Origin: Candidatus Protochlamydia sp.
GTDB lineage: Bacteria; Chlamydiota; Chlamydiia; Chlamydiales; Parachlamydiaceae
DNA: 32,895 bases
Direction of reading: 5' to 3'
NCBI GenBank assembly: GCA_013695355.1
Contig: JACDAQ010000036.1
Span: 1-32,895 of the forward strand
Positions 1 to 9,097 of the stretch are shown here, piece by piece (position 1 is the first letter of the stretch; every line of letters begins with the position of its first letter). Under the pieces are notes generated by a model. It searched no databases and was not told where the DNA came from. It saw only the letters and a list, made by a program, of their open reading frames with translations. The position numbers and the translations under genes were made by a program.

Positions 1-126
1 TTCAAAGCCCCGGGGTTGGCGTATCTAAAACGACCCAATATTATAATATGGGGTCGTTTTAGATCCGTCAACCGCGGGAGCTTTCAAGCTAGTCCAAATC
101 CAATTTTTGAGTTCACTTGGGTATAA
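1..126. repeat. MITE-like palindromic element, family A copy 1 (cut by window edge)
   Basis: A stem with arms ATCTAAAACGACCC and GGGTCGTTTTAGAT around an AT-rich loop sits at about 25-73. The right end reads CAATTTTTGAGTTCACTTGG then GTATA at 98-126. The same end and core recur in inverted orientation at 6623-6752, so this is one repeat family. The left terminus probably lies at or just outside base 1. No ORF fits inside, so it would be non-autonomous. The MITE label is inferred from terminal inverted repeats, small size and multiple copies. Confidence 0.75.
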
Positions 127-142
127 ACCAAACTGATTTGAC

Positions 143-598
143 TTATGAAATGATTCTGTTCAGGGAATCGGCAAATTGCTTGACATCTTTGGGGCCAAAT
201 ATTGACGGACCGCCCGTAATTGTGCCGGCATCGCGAAATTCTTTCAAAAAATTGCGCATTGACAAAAGCGAACTAATATTAATATCGCTATAAATTTGAC
301 CTCTGGGGTCTAGGGCAATGGCCTTCTTCTTTAATACTTCGGCTGCCAGAGGAATATCGGCTGTAATGACAAGATCGTGAGCTTCCACCCTATCAATAAT
401 ATGCTGATCGGCTGCATCGAACCCCTTGCTTACAATAATCAACTCAATAAGGTCACTATGAGGGATATTTTGATAGGAATTTGCCACTAATATTATTTTT
501 ATGTTCAAACGTCGGCTGGCCTTAAAGACCATTTCTTTAATGACCTTAGGGCAGGCATCTGCGTCAATCCATATCTTATTAGGCCTAATTTTTGCCAT
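143..598 (-). CDS. YaiI/YqxD family protein (UPF0178, DUF188)
   Basis: A 151-aa protein with the family's N-terminal signature IWIDADACPKVIKE at about residues 9-22, and later conserved stretches DLVITADIPLA (near 74-84) and GGPSIFG (near 128-134). The length matches the family (about 150 aa). The fold is PIN-like with conserved acidic residues, which suggests a nuclease or nucleic-acid role, but no reaction is firmly known. It lies downstream of groEL on the same strand. The groEL terminator at 624-655 separates them, so it probably uses its own weak promoter. No strong Shine-Dalgarno precedes the ATG (GAGACAT is the best match). Confidence 0.9.
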   Translation of the reverse strand: MAKIRPNKIWIDADACPKVIKEMVFKASRRLNIKIILVANSYQNIPHSDLIELIIVSKGFDAADQHIIDRVEAHDLVITADIPLAAEVLKKKAIALDPRGQIYSDINISSLLSMRNFLKEFRDAGTITGGPSIFGPKDVKQFADSLNRIIS

Positions 599-623
599 TA
601 TGTCTCAATTGACTGGTGTTAAT

Positions 624-655
624 AAAAAGGGGAAAGACACGCGTGTCCTTCCCCC
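624..655 (-). terminator. Rho-independent terminator of groES-groEL
   Basis: Read on the minus strand, a GC-rich stem pairs GGGGAAGGACAC with GTGTCTTTCCCC and is followed directly by TTTTTATT. It lies 27 nt past the groEL stop codon, so it should end the chaperonin transcript. Confidence 0.85.
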
Positions 656-681
656 TGATTGCTAACCAGAAGAATTTAAGC

Positions 682-2660
<1,979 letters not shown>

Positions 2661-2701
2661 AATAATCTCCTGTTTTGATTTGTTTATACCTATGAAAGAC
2701 A

Positions 2702-2730
2702 AGGATAGCGCGCATCTTTTTTTTTTGCAA
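2702..2730 (-). promoter_or_regulatory. Candidate sigma66-type promoter of groES-groEL
   Basis: On the minus strand, -35 TTGCAA (2725-2730) and -10 TATCCT (2702-2707) are separated by 17 nt, each matching 4 of 6 consensus bases. The spacer begins with an A-tract. The predicted start would leave a leader of about 35 nt before the groES ATG at 2660. It abuts the CIRCE-like operator. Confidence 0.55.
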
Positions 2731-2735
2731 TCGAA

Positions 2736-2762
2736 TTAGCAGTTTTGCTTATCGATTGCTAA
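2736..2762. promoter_or_regulatory. CIRCE-like HrcA operator
   Basis: TTAGCAGTT-N9-GATTGCTAA matches the CIRCE consensus TTAGCACTC-N9-GAGTGCTAA at 15 of 18 arm positions with the exact 9-nt spacer. It lies 5 bp upstream of the proposed -35 box of groES. HrcA-CIRCE control of groE and dnaK is established in Chlamydiaceae. Binding here is inferred. Confidence 0.7.
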
Positions 2763-2791
2763 CAGTTGAGAGTGCTAGTGCTATTTCCCTT

Positions 2792-2925
2792 AAATCCCTA
2801 CCACTAGATCGGAGTCAAAGCTTCGGGCTTGAATCGATCGTAAGTCACCTAGTATTAATAATACAAGGTGGCTTACGATCGTTCAATCGCGAGAGCTTTC
2901 ACGTTCGATCTAGTGCTAGGTATTT
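2792..2925. repeat. Palindromic element, family B
   Basis: Terminal inverted repeats read AAATCCCTACCACTAGATCG on the left and, in reverse complement, AAATACCTAGCACTAGATCG on the right. The centre is a long stem (CGATCGTAAG paired with CTTACGATCG, continuing CACCT/AGGTG) around an ATTAATAAT loop. The region between terminus and stem (CAAAGC..CGGG and CGCGAGAGCTTTCA) resembles family A at 1-126 and 6623-6752, although stems and termini differ. The right terminus supplies the pepF stop codon. The hairpin lies between pepF and the groES control region and could also end pepF transcription. Confidence 0.75.
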
Positions 2926-4736
2926 AATGGAAGTAGCACTTGTTCAAGTTCATCCAATAATTCTTCAAATTTTTGGATCGCGGCTTTAACGGGGAGAGGG
3001 GATTCCATGTCGATGCCAGCCATTTTTAGCATATCGATCGGATACATGCTGGACCCTCCTTTTAGAAAATTAAGGTAGTCTTCCCGATCCTTCTCTTTAC
3101 CTTTGACGACTTTTTCGGTGAGGGCTACTGCAGCACTAACCCCTGTGGCATATTGGAAAACATAGTAATTATAGTAAAAATGAGGAATACGGGACCATTC
3201 GATATCAATTTCATCGTCGATGATGACCGATGGACCAAAGTATTTATGATTGAGATCGCGGTAAGCCTGCTTGAGGAATTGCGTCGTAAGGGGATTGCCT
3301 TGCTCGACCTGGTGATGAATAAAAAATTCAAATTCTGCAAACATAGTTTGCCTGAACAAGGTGCCCCGGATGTCTTCTATTTTTTGATTAAGCAGGAAAA
3401 TTTTTTCATAAGGATCTTCGCATCTTTCAATCAGTAAACGGGTCAGAAGGTCTTCATTAAAAGTAGAGGCGACCTCAGCCAAAAAAATAGGGTAGTCGCT
3501 ATATTGATAGGGCTGAGCTCGGCGGCTGTACAGACTATGCATGCTGTGGCCCGCTTCATGGGCTAAAGTAAAAACATCCCTAAGCAAATTTTTATAATTC
3601 ATCAAAATATAGGGCATGCTGTCAAAGCATCCGCTTGAATAGGCGCCAGATCTTTTATTAAGATTTTCATAACGGTCTACCCATCGCTGATCTTTTAACC
3701 CCGTTGCCAAAAGAGTTTGATATTCAGGACCGAGTGGAGCGACAGACTCAATGACGATATTTTCAGCTTCCTGGTAGGTTAATTTGATGTCGATTGTATT
3801 TGTGAGGGGTACATAGATATCATATAAATGCATTTCATCAAGACCTAGTATCTTTTTGCGCAGGTCCATGTAGCGATGCAAAACGGTAATTTTTTCATTC
3901 ACTGCCTGAATGAGGGAGTGGTAAACGGTAGTAGGGATATTTTTAGGAAAAAGAGCGGCTTCCAGGCTGGAAGAATAATTTCTTGAGCGTGCCTGAAAAA
4001 TATGATTTTGAACCTGCCCGGCTAAAAGCTCGCATAAAGTGTTCTCATAATTAGAATACTGAAGATGATATTGCTTGAAAGCATTTTTTCTTAAGGTACG
4101 ATCCTGGTCTCTTATATACAAACCGTATGAGGCATGAGAAAGGATCTTTTCGTTTCCCTGGCTGTCCTTTACCGATCCGAATTTAAAGTCGGCGTCTGAT
4201 ATGGCATTAAATGCTTTGTAAGAAGTTTGCAAGGCCTGCCCTGCCCAAGCCAGAATTTTTTCATTTTCATTGCTTAGTGTGTGTTTTTTGACCCGGATCA
4301 TTTTTTCTAAATAGAAGCGGTAGGCTGTCAGAACCGGGGAGTCTAAGTAACTGTTGAGAATGTTCTCATCCAATTCCACGAGCTCAGGCTGAATCCAGGA
4401 GGTTTCCTGCCCAAAAGCGTGGGCCATATTTAACACCTGTTCATAAGATTTTTTAAATAAAGGGTTTGCGATATCTTCATCATGGCGTAAGTGCGCGTAA
4501 GTGTAAAGTTTTGCAAGTTCCCTGTCTACACTCATCAGGAGATCGAGGACCTGCTTTACATTCTCAGGACCTTGTGAGAATGTGCCCTGATAGGCTTGAA
4601 TGGCGGTCCAGGCTGGCTGCAGCTGTGCTTGGTTGGAAAAATCCAAAAAAGCATTTTCCCAATCTGAATGAGAGGCGTACAAAGCTTCCACATTCCAACG
4701 GTCTTCTGAGGGAATTCCTTCTCGATTTCTGTTCAT
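2916..4736 (-). CDS. pepF: Oligoendopeptidase F (M3 zinc metallopeptidase)
   Basis: A 606-aa cytoplasmic metallopeptidase that cleaves short peptides. The zinc motif HEAGH occupies residues 393-397 (ligands H393, H397; catalytic E394). The third ligand is probably E421 in the FLAEVAST stretch. The N-terminal helical region, with AHLRHDEDIA near 81-90, is typical of PepF/M3B. Length matches the family (about 600 aa). An AAGG lies about 10 nt before the ATG. The last codons, including the TAG stop, lie in the terminal repeat of the element at 2792-2925, so the native C-terminus may have been altered by insertion. Confidence 0.95.
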   Translation of the reverse strand: MNRNREGIPSEDRWNVEALYASHSDWENAFLDFSNQAQLQPAWTAIQAYQGTFSQGPENVKQVLDLLMSVDRELAKLYTYAHLRHDEDIANPLFKKSYEQVLNMAHAFGQETSWIQPELVELDENILNSYLDSPVLTAYRFYLEKMIRVKKHTLSNENEKILAWAGQALQTSYKAFNAISDADFKFGSVKDSQGNEKILSHASYGLYIRDQDRTLRKNAFKQYHLQYSNYENTLCELLAGQVQNHIFQARSRNYSSSLEAALFPKNIPTTVYHSLIQAVNEKITVLHRYMDLRKKILGLDEMHLYDIYVPLTNTIDIKLTYQEAENIVIESVAPLGPEYQTLLATGLKDQRWVDRYENLNKRSGAYSSGCFDSMPYILMNYKNLLRDVFTLAHEAGHSMHSLYSRRAQPYQYSDYPIFLAEVASTFNEDLLTRLLIERCEDPYEKIFLLNQKIEDIRGTLFRQTMFAEFEFFIHHQVEQGNPLTTQFLKQAYRDLNHKYFGPSVIIDDEIDIEWSRIPHFYYNYYVFQYATGVSAAVALTEKVVKGKEKDREDYLNFLKGGSSMYPIDMLKMAGIDMESPLPVKAAIQKFEELLDELEQVLLPLNT

Positions 4737-4934
4737 AAATTGTCAACCTTCAAAATAGAGTTGCATAAATATAGGGGTTTCTTTGATATAAGTAAGGTCT
4801 GGCAAAAAAAGAATGTTTTAAAACTCTGAACCTTCTTGCTTTTCGCTCTTAGAACATGATCATAGATTTTGAACAAGTTCTTAAAGCGGCATAAACTTTT
4901 TGATTTAGCATATGAGATAGAAGGATAAAAAACC

Positions 4935-5231
4935 ATGACAAACACGTCTTTGGAAAAACAAATAGTGAAGGGTAAATTTATCGTTGGAAATGACCGAGGG
5001 CTTCATACACGCCCTTCAACAGAGCTTGCAAGATGTGCCAGCTCATTCAAATCTAAGGTTTTTTTGAGATACCAAAAACATTCTGCTAATGCAAAATCAC
5101 TATTAGGGATTTTGATGCTGGCAGCGACAAAGGGAGCTAATATAACAATTGAAGCAGAAGGGGTGGATGCTGAAGAAGCGGTCCAGTCCATTATCGATCT
5201 TGCAAAAAATAATTTTTATATCCAATATTAG
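4935..5231 (+). CDS. ptsH: HPr-family phosphocarrier protein
   Basis: A 98-aa HPr-like protein. The phosphorylation histidine is H24 in NDRGLHTRPSTELA, and the regulatory serine motif is NAKSLLGILML with S55, equivalent to Ser46 of classical HPr. Both sites are intact, so phosphorylation by enzyme I at His and by HPr kinase at Ser is plausible. Chlamydiae generally keep a reduced PTS without classical sugar permeases, so a regulatory role is more likely than sugar uptake (inference). AAGGA precedes the ATG. It is transcribed divergently from pepF across about 200 bp and is followed by a terminator. Confidence 0.93.
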   Translation: MTNTSLEKQIVKGKFIVGNDRGLHTRPSTELARCASSFKSKVFLRYQKHSANAKSLLGILMLAATKGANITIEAEGVDAEEAVQSIIDLAKNNFYIQY

Positions 5232-5251
5232 TATTTCGACAAATAATTCAA

Positions 5252-5300
5252 AACCAAGCCACAGTTCATTGAAGTAGAAAGAGGATGCTTGGTTGTTTTT
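5252..5300 (+). terminator. Rho-independent terminator after ptsH
   Basis: AACCAAGC (5252-5259) pairs with GCTTGGTT (5287-5294), followed by GTTTTT. The loop is long (27 nt). It lies between the convergent ptsH and bifunctional-nuclease genes. Confidence 0.6.
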
Positions 5301-5353
5301 CTCTCAATGGACTTTTTTAAAATATTGTTTCGCTTATAACTCTAATTATCTAA

Positions 5354-5767
5354 TTATTCCTCAACAGCAATCGTTTTATCGAGCACCTCCTTAGTACAAT
5401 ATACGGGAGCATTTGCCATTAAGGCAAGTGTCAGGCAATCGCTCGGCCTGGCGTCGATTTCTAAAATGTGGCGTATTTCGCCATGATCCATTTCCAAAAA
5501 TAGACGAGCCAAATAAACAGTGTCATGGACATCATTAATGACAATCTGCTTAACGCGTACATCAAATCCTAGAAAAATTTTATATATAAGATCATGCGTT
5601 AAAGGGCGAGGACGTTCAATTTCAGTCAAAAACATTTGAAGGGTTTTGCCAATATTAGGATCAGTATAAATGGCAAATTTTTTGTCCGGCGATCCTAGTA
5701 TGATAACAGTATAAGAACGTGTTTGCATAATTTTATCAAACGATAGCTGGACGAGCTCAAATTCCAT
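5354..5767 (-). CDS. Bifunctional nuclease family protein (DUF151)
   Basis: A 137-aa single-domain protein. The hallmark is EIDARPSDCLTLAL near residues 102-115, with RPRPLTHDL near 52-60, as in the bacterial BFN/DUF151 family. Characterised members have DNase and RNase activity, though many bacterial ones are untested. Its ATG lies inside the end of rpiA, an 11-nt overlap, so the two are co-transcribed and probably translationally coupled. There is no sign of truncation. Confidence 0.88.
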   Translation of the reverse strand: MEFELVQLSFDKIMQTRSYTVIILGSPDKKFAIYTDPNIGKTLQMFLTEIERPRPLTHDLIYKIFLGFDVRVKQIVINDVHDTVYLARLFLEMDHGEIRHILEIDARPSDCLTLALMANAPVYCTKEVLDKTIAVEE

Positions 5768-6467
5768 ATTTCATTCCTAAAGTTTTAGCAAAGCCATCTT
5801 CATATCCCACAACAATTCGTCCTGCGATATTAAAAAACAAACCTGTTTCAATTACACCGCAAAAATTCTTTAGGCGATCATGTTCTTCTATTGGGTTCAA
5901 AATGGGCTTAGTAAATTGGATATCAAACACATAATTGCCGTTATCTGTCACATAGATGCTTTGATCTCTATTTAAGCGGAGAACACCATTATAGTCATTA
6001 TTTTCCAGCCTTTTTAAAGTACTAAGATAAGCAAAGCTGGCGATTTCAATTGGAACTGGAAAGGTCCCTAAGTGTTCGACAAGCTTTGTTTCATCTACAA
6101 TAACAACCATTTCTTTACTTGCTAATGCGATAAGTTTCTCTCTTAACAGGGCTCCTCCCCCTCCTTTTATCATATTTTTTTGGTGGTCAATTTCATCGGC
6201 CCCGTCAATCGTCATGTCAAGAAATGAAACTTCTTCAGGGCTGATTAGAGGAATTCCCAGCTTTTGGGCTTGACGAGTGGATTGTTGAGAGGTGGCGATA
6301 GCGCTAATTTTCAACCCATTTTGGCATCTCCGCCCGAGTTCATCTATAAAAAAAGATGCGGTGGAACCTGTACCAAGCCCAATAGTCATGCCATCTTTTA
6401 CCAATTCAGCCGCCGCGTGGCCCGCAGCTTTTTTGGCACTGATCAGAGGGGAATCAATTCTTGTCAT
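5757..6467 (-). CDS. rpiA: Ribose-5-phosphate isomerase A
   Basis: A 236-aa enzyme interconverting ribose 5-phosphate and ribulose 5-phosphate in the pentose phosphate pathway. The phosphate loop GLGTGSTASFF covers residues 30-40. The active-site segment DGADEID covers 88-94 (D88, D91). KGGGGALLREK covers 101-111 with K101 and catalytic E110. Late motifs such as GVIETGLFF are present. Length fits the family. The ATG is preceded only by a weak AGGTAAG. First gene of a two-gene unit with the overlapping nuclease gene. Confidence 0.96.
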   Translation of the reverse strand: MTRIDSPLISAKKAAGHAAAELVKDGMTIGLGTGSTASFFIDELGRRCQNGLKISAIATSQQSTRQAQKLGIPLISPEEVSFLDMTIDGADEIDHQKNMIKGGGGALLREKLIALASKEMVVIVDETKLVEHLGTFPVPIEIASFAYLSTLKRLENNDYNGVLRLNRDQSIYVTDNGNYVFDIQFTKPILNPIEEHDRLKNFCGVIETGLFFNIAGRIVVGYEDGFAKTLGMKYGI

Positions 6468-6622
6468 CGCTTACCTATAATAAATGTTCTTTTCTATTAT
6501 ACGATTGTTCAACCCGGGGATTTGAAGCCGAAAATAGCACTGGTTGTCAATAATATCATTCTCTACATATTGATGATTGCACTCAAGGAGAATTCTAAAT
6601 ATAATTAGGAGAATTGCAAAAA

Positions 6623-6752
6623 TATACCCAAGCGAACTCAAAAATTGAATGAAGCTCCCGCGGTTGTCGGATCTAAACGAACCCATATTATAATGTGGGT
6701 CGTTTTAAGCTTTGACATAGCCAAAATCCAATTTTGAATTCACTTGGGCATA
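6623..6752. repeat. MITE-like palindromic element, family A copy 2
   Basis: A complete 130-bp element with terminal inverted repeats TATRCCCAAGYGAAYTCAAA at 6623 and, inverted, ending at 6752. It contains the central hairpin ACCCATATTATAATGTGGGT and the CTCCCGCGGTTG segment shared with copy 1 at 1-126 in opposite orientation. It sits between rpiA and the NIF3 gene, ending 28 bp before the NIF3 start codon, so it may form that gene's upstream region. Confidence 0.8.
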
Positions 6753-6779
6753 ACTCATAATATTAAATTTGGGGATAAT

Positions 6780-7532
6780 ATGGATCTTACTGAACTCGAA
6801 GATTATCTAAATAAATTATTACCCGAAGAGGGACTGACAGACTTTTCACTTAATGGATTGCAGATAGAAGGAAAAAAAGATGTGAAACGCATTGGTACAG
6901 CTGTTTCAGCGAGTCTGGAAGCAATAAAATCTGCAGTGGAAAATAATATTGATGCTTTGATTGTCCATCATGGGCTCTTTTGGAATAAAGACAGTTATGC
7001 CATCACGGGGTCGAAAAGGAAGAAAATTTCTCTCTTAATTGAACACGGCATTTCTTTATTTGCTTATCATCTTCCTTTGGACAGGCATCCTTTTTTAGGC
7101 AATAATTGGAAAGCTGCCCAAGATTTAGGCTTAAGCGAGCTTCAGCCATTTGGTTATATGAACGGAATACCTATTGGAGTAAAGGGAAGGGTCCCATCAA
7201 AAGGACGCCATGAGCTTCAGCAGATGCTTGAAACCTATTATCAACATCCTGCCTATTGTGCCTGGGGGGGAAGTGAAAAAATTGATACCCTTGGAATTAT
7301 ATCAGGCGGAGCTTATAAATCAATTACAGAGGCTGCAGAGTTAAGACTGGATGCTTTCATCACTGGAAATTTTGATGAGCCTGCTTGGCATATAGCTTTT
7401 GAAGAGGGCATTAATTTTTTGGCCCTCGGTCATTCTGCAACCGAAAGAGTAGGCCCAAAAGCACTTAGCAAGTATCTGCAAGAGAAATTAAGCCTCCATG
7501 CTATATTTTTAGATTTCGCGAATCCATTTTAA
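6780..7532 (+). CDS. NIF3-like dinuclear metal-centre protein (YbgI/YqfO type)
   Basis: A 250-aa NIF3 family protein of the short bacterial type. Metal-binding motifs are IVHHGLFW (H63, H64), HLPLDRHP (D101) and GHSATERVGPK (H218, E222). The family forms hexameric toroids. It is often labelled GTP cyclohydrolase I type 2 homologue, but the physiological reaction is unsettled. I took the ATG at 6780, preceded by GGGGAT; a longer in-frame TTG start would lie inside the repeat element. A hairpin follows the stop. Confidence 0.93.
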   Translation: MDLTELEDYLNKLLPEEGLTDFSLNGLQIEGKKDVKRIGTAVSASLEAIKSAVENNIDALIVHHGLFWNKDSYAITGSKRKKISLLIEHGISLFAYHLPLDRHPFLGNNWKAAQDLGLSELQPFGYMNGIPIGVKGRVPSKGRHELQQMLETYYQHPAYCAWGGSEKIDTLGIISGGAYKSITEAAELRLDAFITGNFDEPAWHIAFEEGINFLALGHSATERVGPKALSKYLQEKLSLHAIFLDFANPF

Positions 7533-7541
7533 TTAATCAAA

Positions 7542-7564
7542 CCACTGAGCCTGATGCTCAGTGG
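7542..7564. terminator. Hairpin between convergent genes
   Basis: CCACTGAGC-CTGAT-GCTCAGTGG is a perfect 9-bp stem between the NIF3 gene and the minus-strand gene at 7587. Only short, interrupted T or A tracts flank it, so it is a weak bidirectional terminator candidate. Confidence 0.55.
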
Positions 7565-7586
7565 CAAAATCTTTCAAAATTACTTA

Positions 7587-8321
7587 TTAGTAATCTTTTG
7601 AAACGGAAGCTTCAGATGAAATTGAAACATCTTCTGCTCCATGTCTCTCCATCACTTCTTTAGTAAGTTTGGCAAGCGCATCGGAGTTAGCTCGGACAGC
7701 AAGCAAAATTCCGCCTTCTTTTAAGCGGTTTTCATAACGCTTAGCTTCATACTCAGGCATTCCCGCGCCAACCAAAGCGCCAAGTATGCCTCCTAATGCT
7801 CCGCCTGCTCCCAATCCGCTTAATGCTCCCATGATTGGTCCCGCTGCAATAAATGGGCCCATACCAGGAATAGCTAAAGCTCCGATTCCAGCTAAAAGTC
7901 CAAGCGTTCCCCCGATTAATCCTCCAGTTGTTGCTCCTGTGGTAGCCCCTTCTGGTGCTTTAGTATGCTTTTCATGACCTAAGCCGCCATTGCCGCCGTT
8001 TCCAGAAGACTGTGTTCTATCCATGGAAGAACGTGTTCTATCCCCAGTAACTTGTGTTGTTCTATCCACCGAAGATGTTCTATCCACTGAAGATGTTCTA
8101 TCTTCAGTTCTCATGTCTGCTGGATAATCGGTCACACGCTCTTCTGTCCGCCAATTACGGTTAGCTTCCAGCGGCATGTCGCTAAATTCGGTCCATTCTT
8201 CGCTTTGCGATGAAAGAAAGGACACATCCTCTCTTGCTATTTTTTTATCCAAAAGTTCCTGGATAATTCTTTCCGCTTGCGCGCGGTTTTTCACGATTCC
8301 ATAAACTGCTTGATTAGCCAT
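7587..8321 (-). CDS. Glycine-rich membrane-inserting stress-type protein with DRT repeats
   Basis: A 244-aa protein in three parts. Residues 1-40 resemble the N-terminus of YflT/17M-type general stress proteins (AVYGIVKNRAQAERIIQELL, then a serine-rich stretch). Residues about 74-105 hold a hydrophilic run of DRTSSV, DRTQSS and similar repeats. Residues about 124-188 are a long Gly/Ala-rich hydrophobic segment resembling glycine-zipper hairpins. The C-terminal 55 residues (EYEAKRYENRLKEGGILLAVR...) resemble the tail domain of the same kind of protein and repeat the idea of the N-terminal fold. AAAGGAG precedes the ATG. It shares strand with the BON lipoprotein next door, another envelope-stress-type gene. 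Function unknown. Confidence 0.8.
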   Translation of the reverse strand: MANQAVYGIVKNRAQAERIIQELLDKKIAREDVSFLSSQSEEWTEFSDMPLEANRNWRTEERVTDYPADMRTEDRTSSVDRTSSVDRTTQVTGDRTRSSMDRTQSSGNGGNGGLGHEKHTKAPEGATTGATTGGLIGGTLGLLAGIGALAIPGMGPFIAAGPIMGALSGLGAGGALGGILGALVGAGMPEYEAKRYENRLKEGGILLAVRANSDALAKLTKEVMERHGAEDVSISSEASVSKDY

Positions 8322-8403
8322 AACTACTCCTTTGTTTTACCAAAAATTTGGGTTTTGCTTATTTAACAGTGCCAAACCCCAGGTTTTTTAAGAATCTAAA
8401 AAA

Positions 8404-8826
8404 TTAGCGCGTTTCGTTATTACGTCCGGCATTTTCGTTACCACGGCCGGTATTTTCGTTACCACGTGTGTTAACTTCTAATTGATTATCCACATTTTTT
8501 ACGCCGGTCACTTCTCTGGCTTTTCTTCCGATTTCGTTTTTCTCTCTGTCGCTATTAACTGGGCCTCGAAGTGTCACAACTCCATTAATGGTAATGATTT
8601 TAACATTCTTTCCATTTGTTGATAGTGAATCGTCTTCCATAATGACGCGTCGAACTTGTGCAGTCACTGTGCGGTCGGCTTCATTTTCTGGCTGCTCCCC
8701 AGCTGTAAGTGCTTGAGTATTACGGTCTCTTGCATTACGGCCAGTGTTATCTGGGGCATGTGTTCTGTTCTCACAAGATGTTAATAATAAACATGCAGCT
8801 GAAAATAGAAAAAGTACTTTTTTCAT
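8404..8826 (-). CDS. BON-domain lipoprotein
   Basis: A 140-aa precursor. A lipoprotein signal peptide ends in LLLTSC with the lipidated cysteine at C18. A BON domain covers about residues 51-118, including VKIITINGVVTLRGPVNS and GVKNVDNQLEV, as in OsmY-type periplasmic proteins thought to bind phospholipid or membrane surfaces. A C-terminal tail of RGNENTGRGNENAGRNNETR-type repeats is asparagine-rich and probably disordered. GGAGG precedes the ATG. It lies upstream of the glycine-rich stress-like gene on the same strand (82-bp gap). Confidence 0.9.
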   Translation of the reverse strand: MKKVLFLFSAACLLLTSCENRTHAPDNTGRNARDRNTQALTAGEQPENEADRTVTAQVRRVIMEDDSLSTNGKNVKIITINGVVTLRGPVNSDREKNEIGRKAREVTGVKNVDNQLEVNTRGNENTGRGNENAGRNNETR

Positions 8827-8964
8827 CGTTCATCCTCCAAATCGTTTTTTTTTGACTTAATTTTTTGATCCACTAGCAAGGCAGTGAACCGTTACACCCT
8901 ATAAAATTTGAGGATAGGGAATTTTTTATAAAAATCAAATGAATTCTTCTTAACTAACAATGGC

Positions 8965-9038
8965 ATACCCAAAAAAAATCTTGTTTTGTTAAAAAGGGTT
9001 AAAAATTATATCCATATGATCTGAAATCATTTGGGTAT
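8965..9038. repeat. Inverted repeat upstream of tyrS
   Basis: ATACCCAAA (8965-8973) is mirrored by TTTGGGTAT (9030-9038). The end sequence resembles the family A terminus (TATACCCAAG), so this may be a decayed element, but the interior does not match. The rest of the 271-bp gap between the BON gene and tyrS shows only AT-rich sequence suitable for divergent promoters. Confidence 0.4.
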
Positions 9039-9097
9039 TAAGCTTGAGTTGCGTATGATACAGAGTTATTTATTAAAGTTTTATGATTGGATAATTT

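Noticed and set aside
2661-2702. Longer groES start at 2702
   Set aside because: It overlaps the proposed -10 box and has no ribosome-binding site, whereas ATG 2660 has AGGAGA at a proper distance.
2770-2778. GAGTGCTAG as a CIRCE half-site
   Set aside because: It matches the consensus arm well but has no partner 9 bp away. The pair at 2736-2762 has the right geometry, so this is probably chance.
6264-6608. Plus-strand frame of 114 codons across rpiA and the gap
   Set aside because: Most of it lies antisense to rpiA's conserved active-site region, and there is no ribosome-binding site.
6744-6779. Upstream TTG start for the NIF3 protein
   Set aside because: It lies inside the terminal repeat of the palindromic element. 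ATG 6780 gives the family's usual N-terminus with GGGGAT upstream.
8026-8104. CRISPR-like repeats
   Set aside because: The repeated TGTTCTATCC units are in-frame DRT codon repeats of a protein, not spaced CRISPR repeats. No array occurs in the window.
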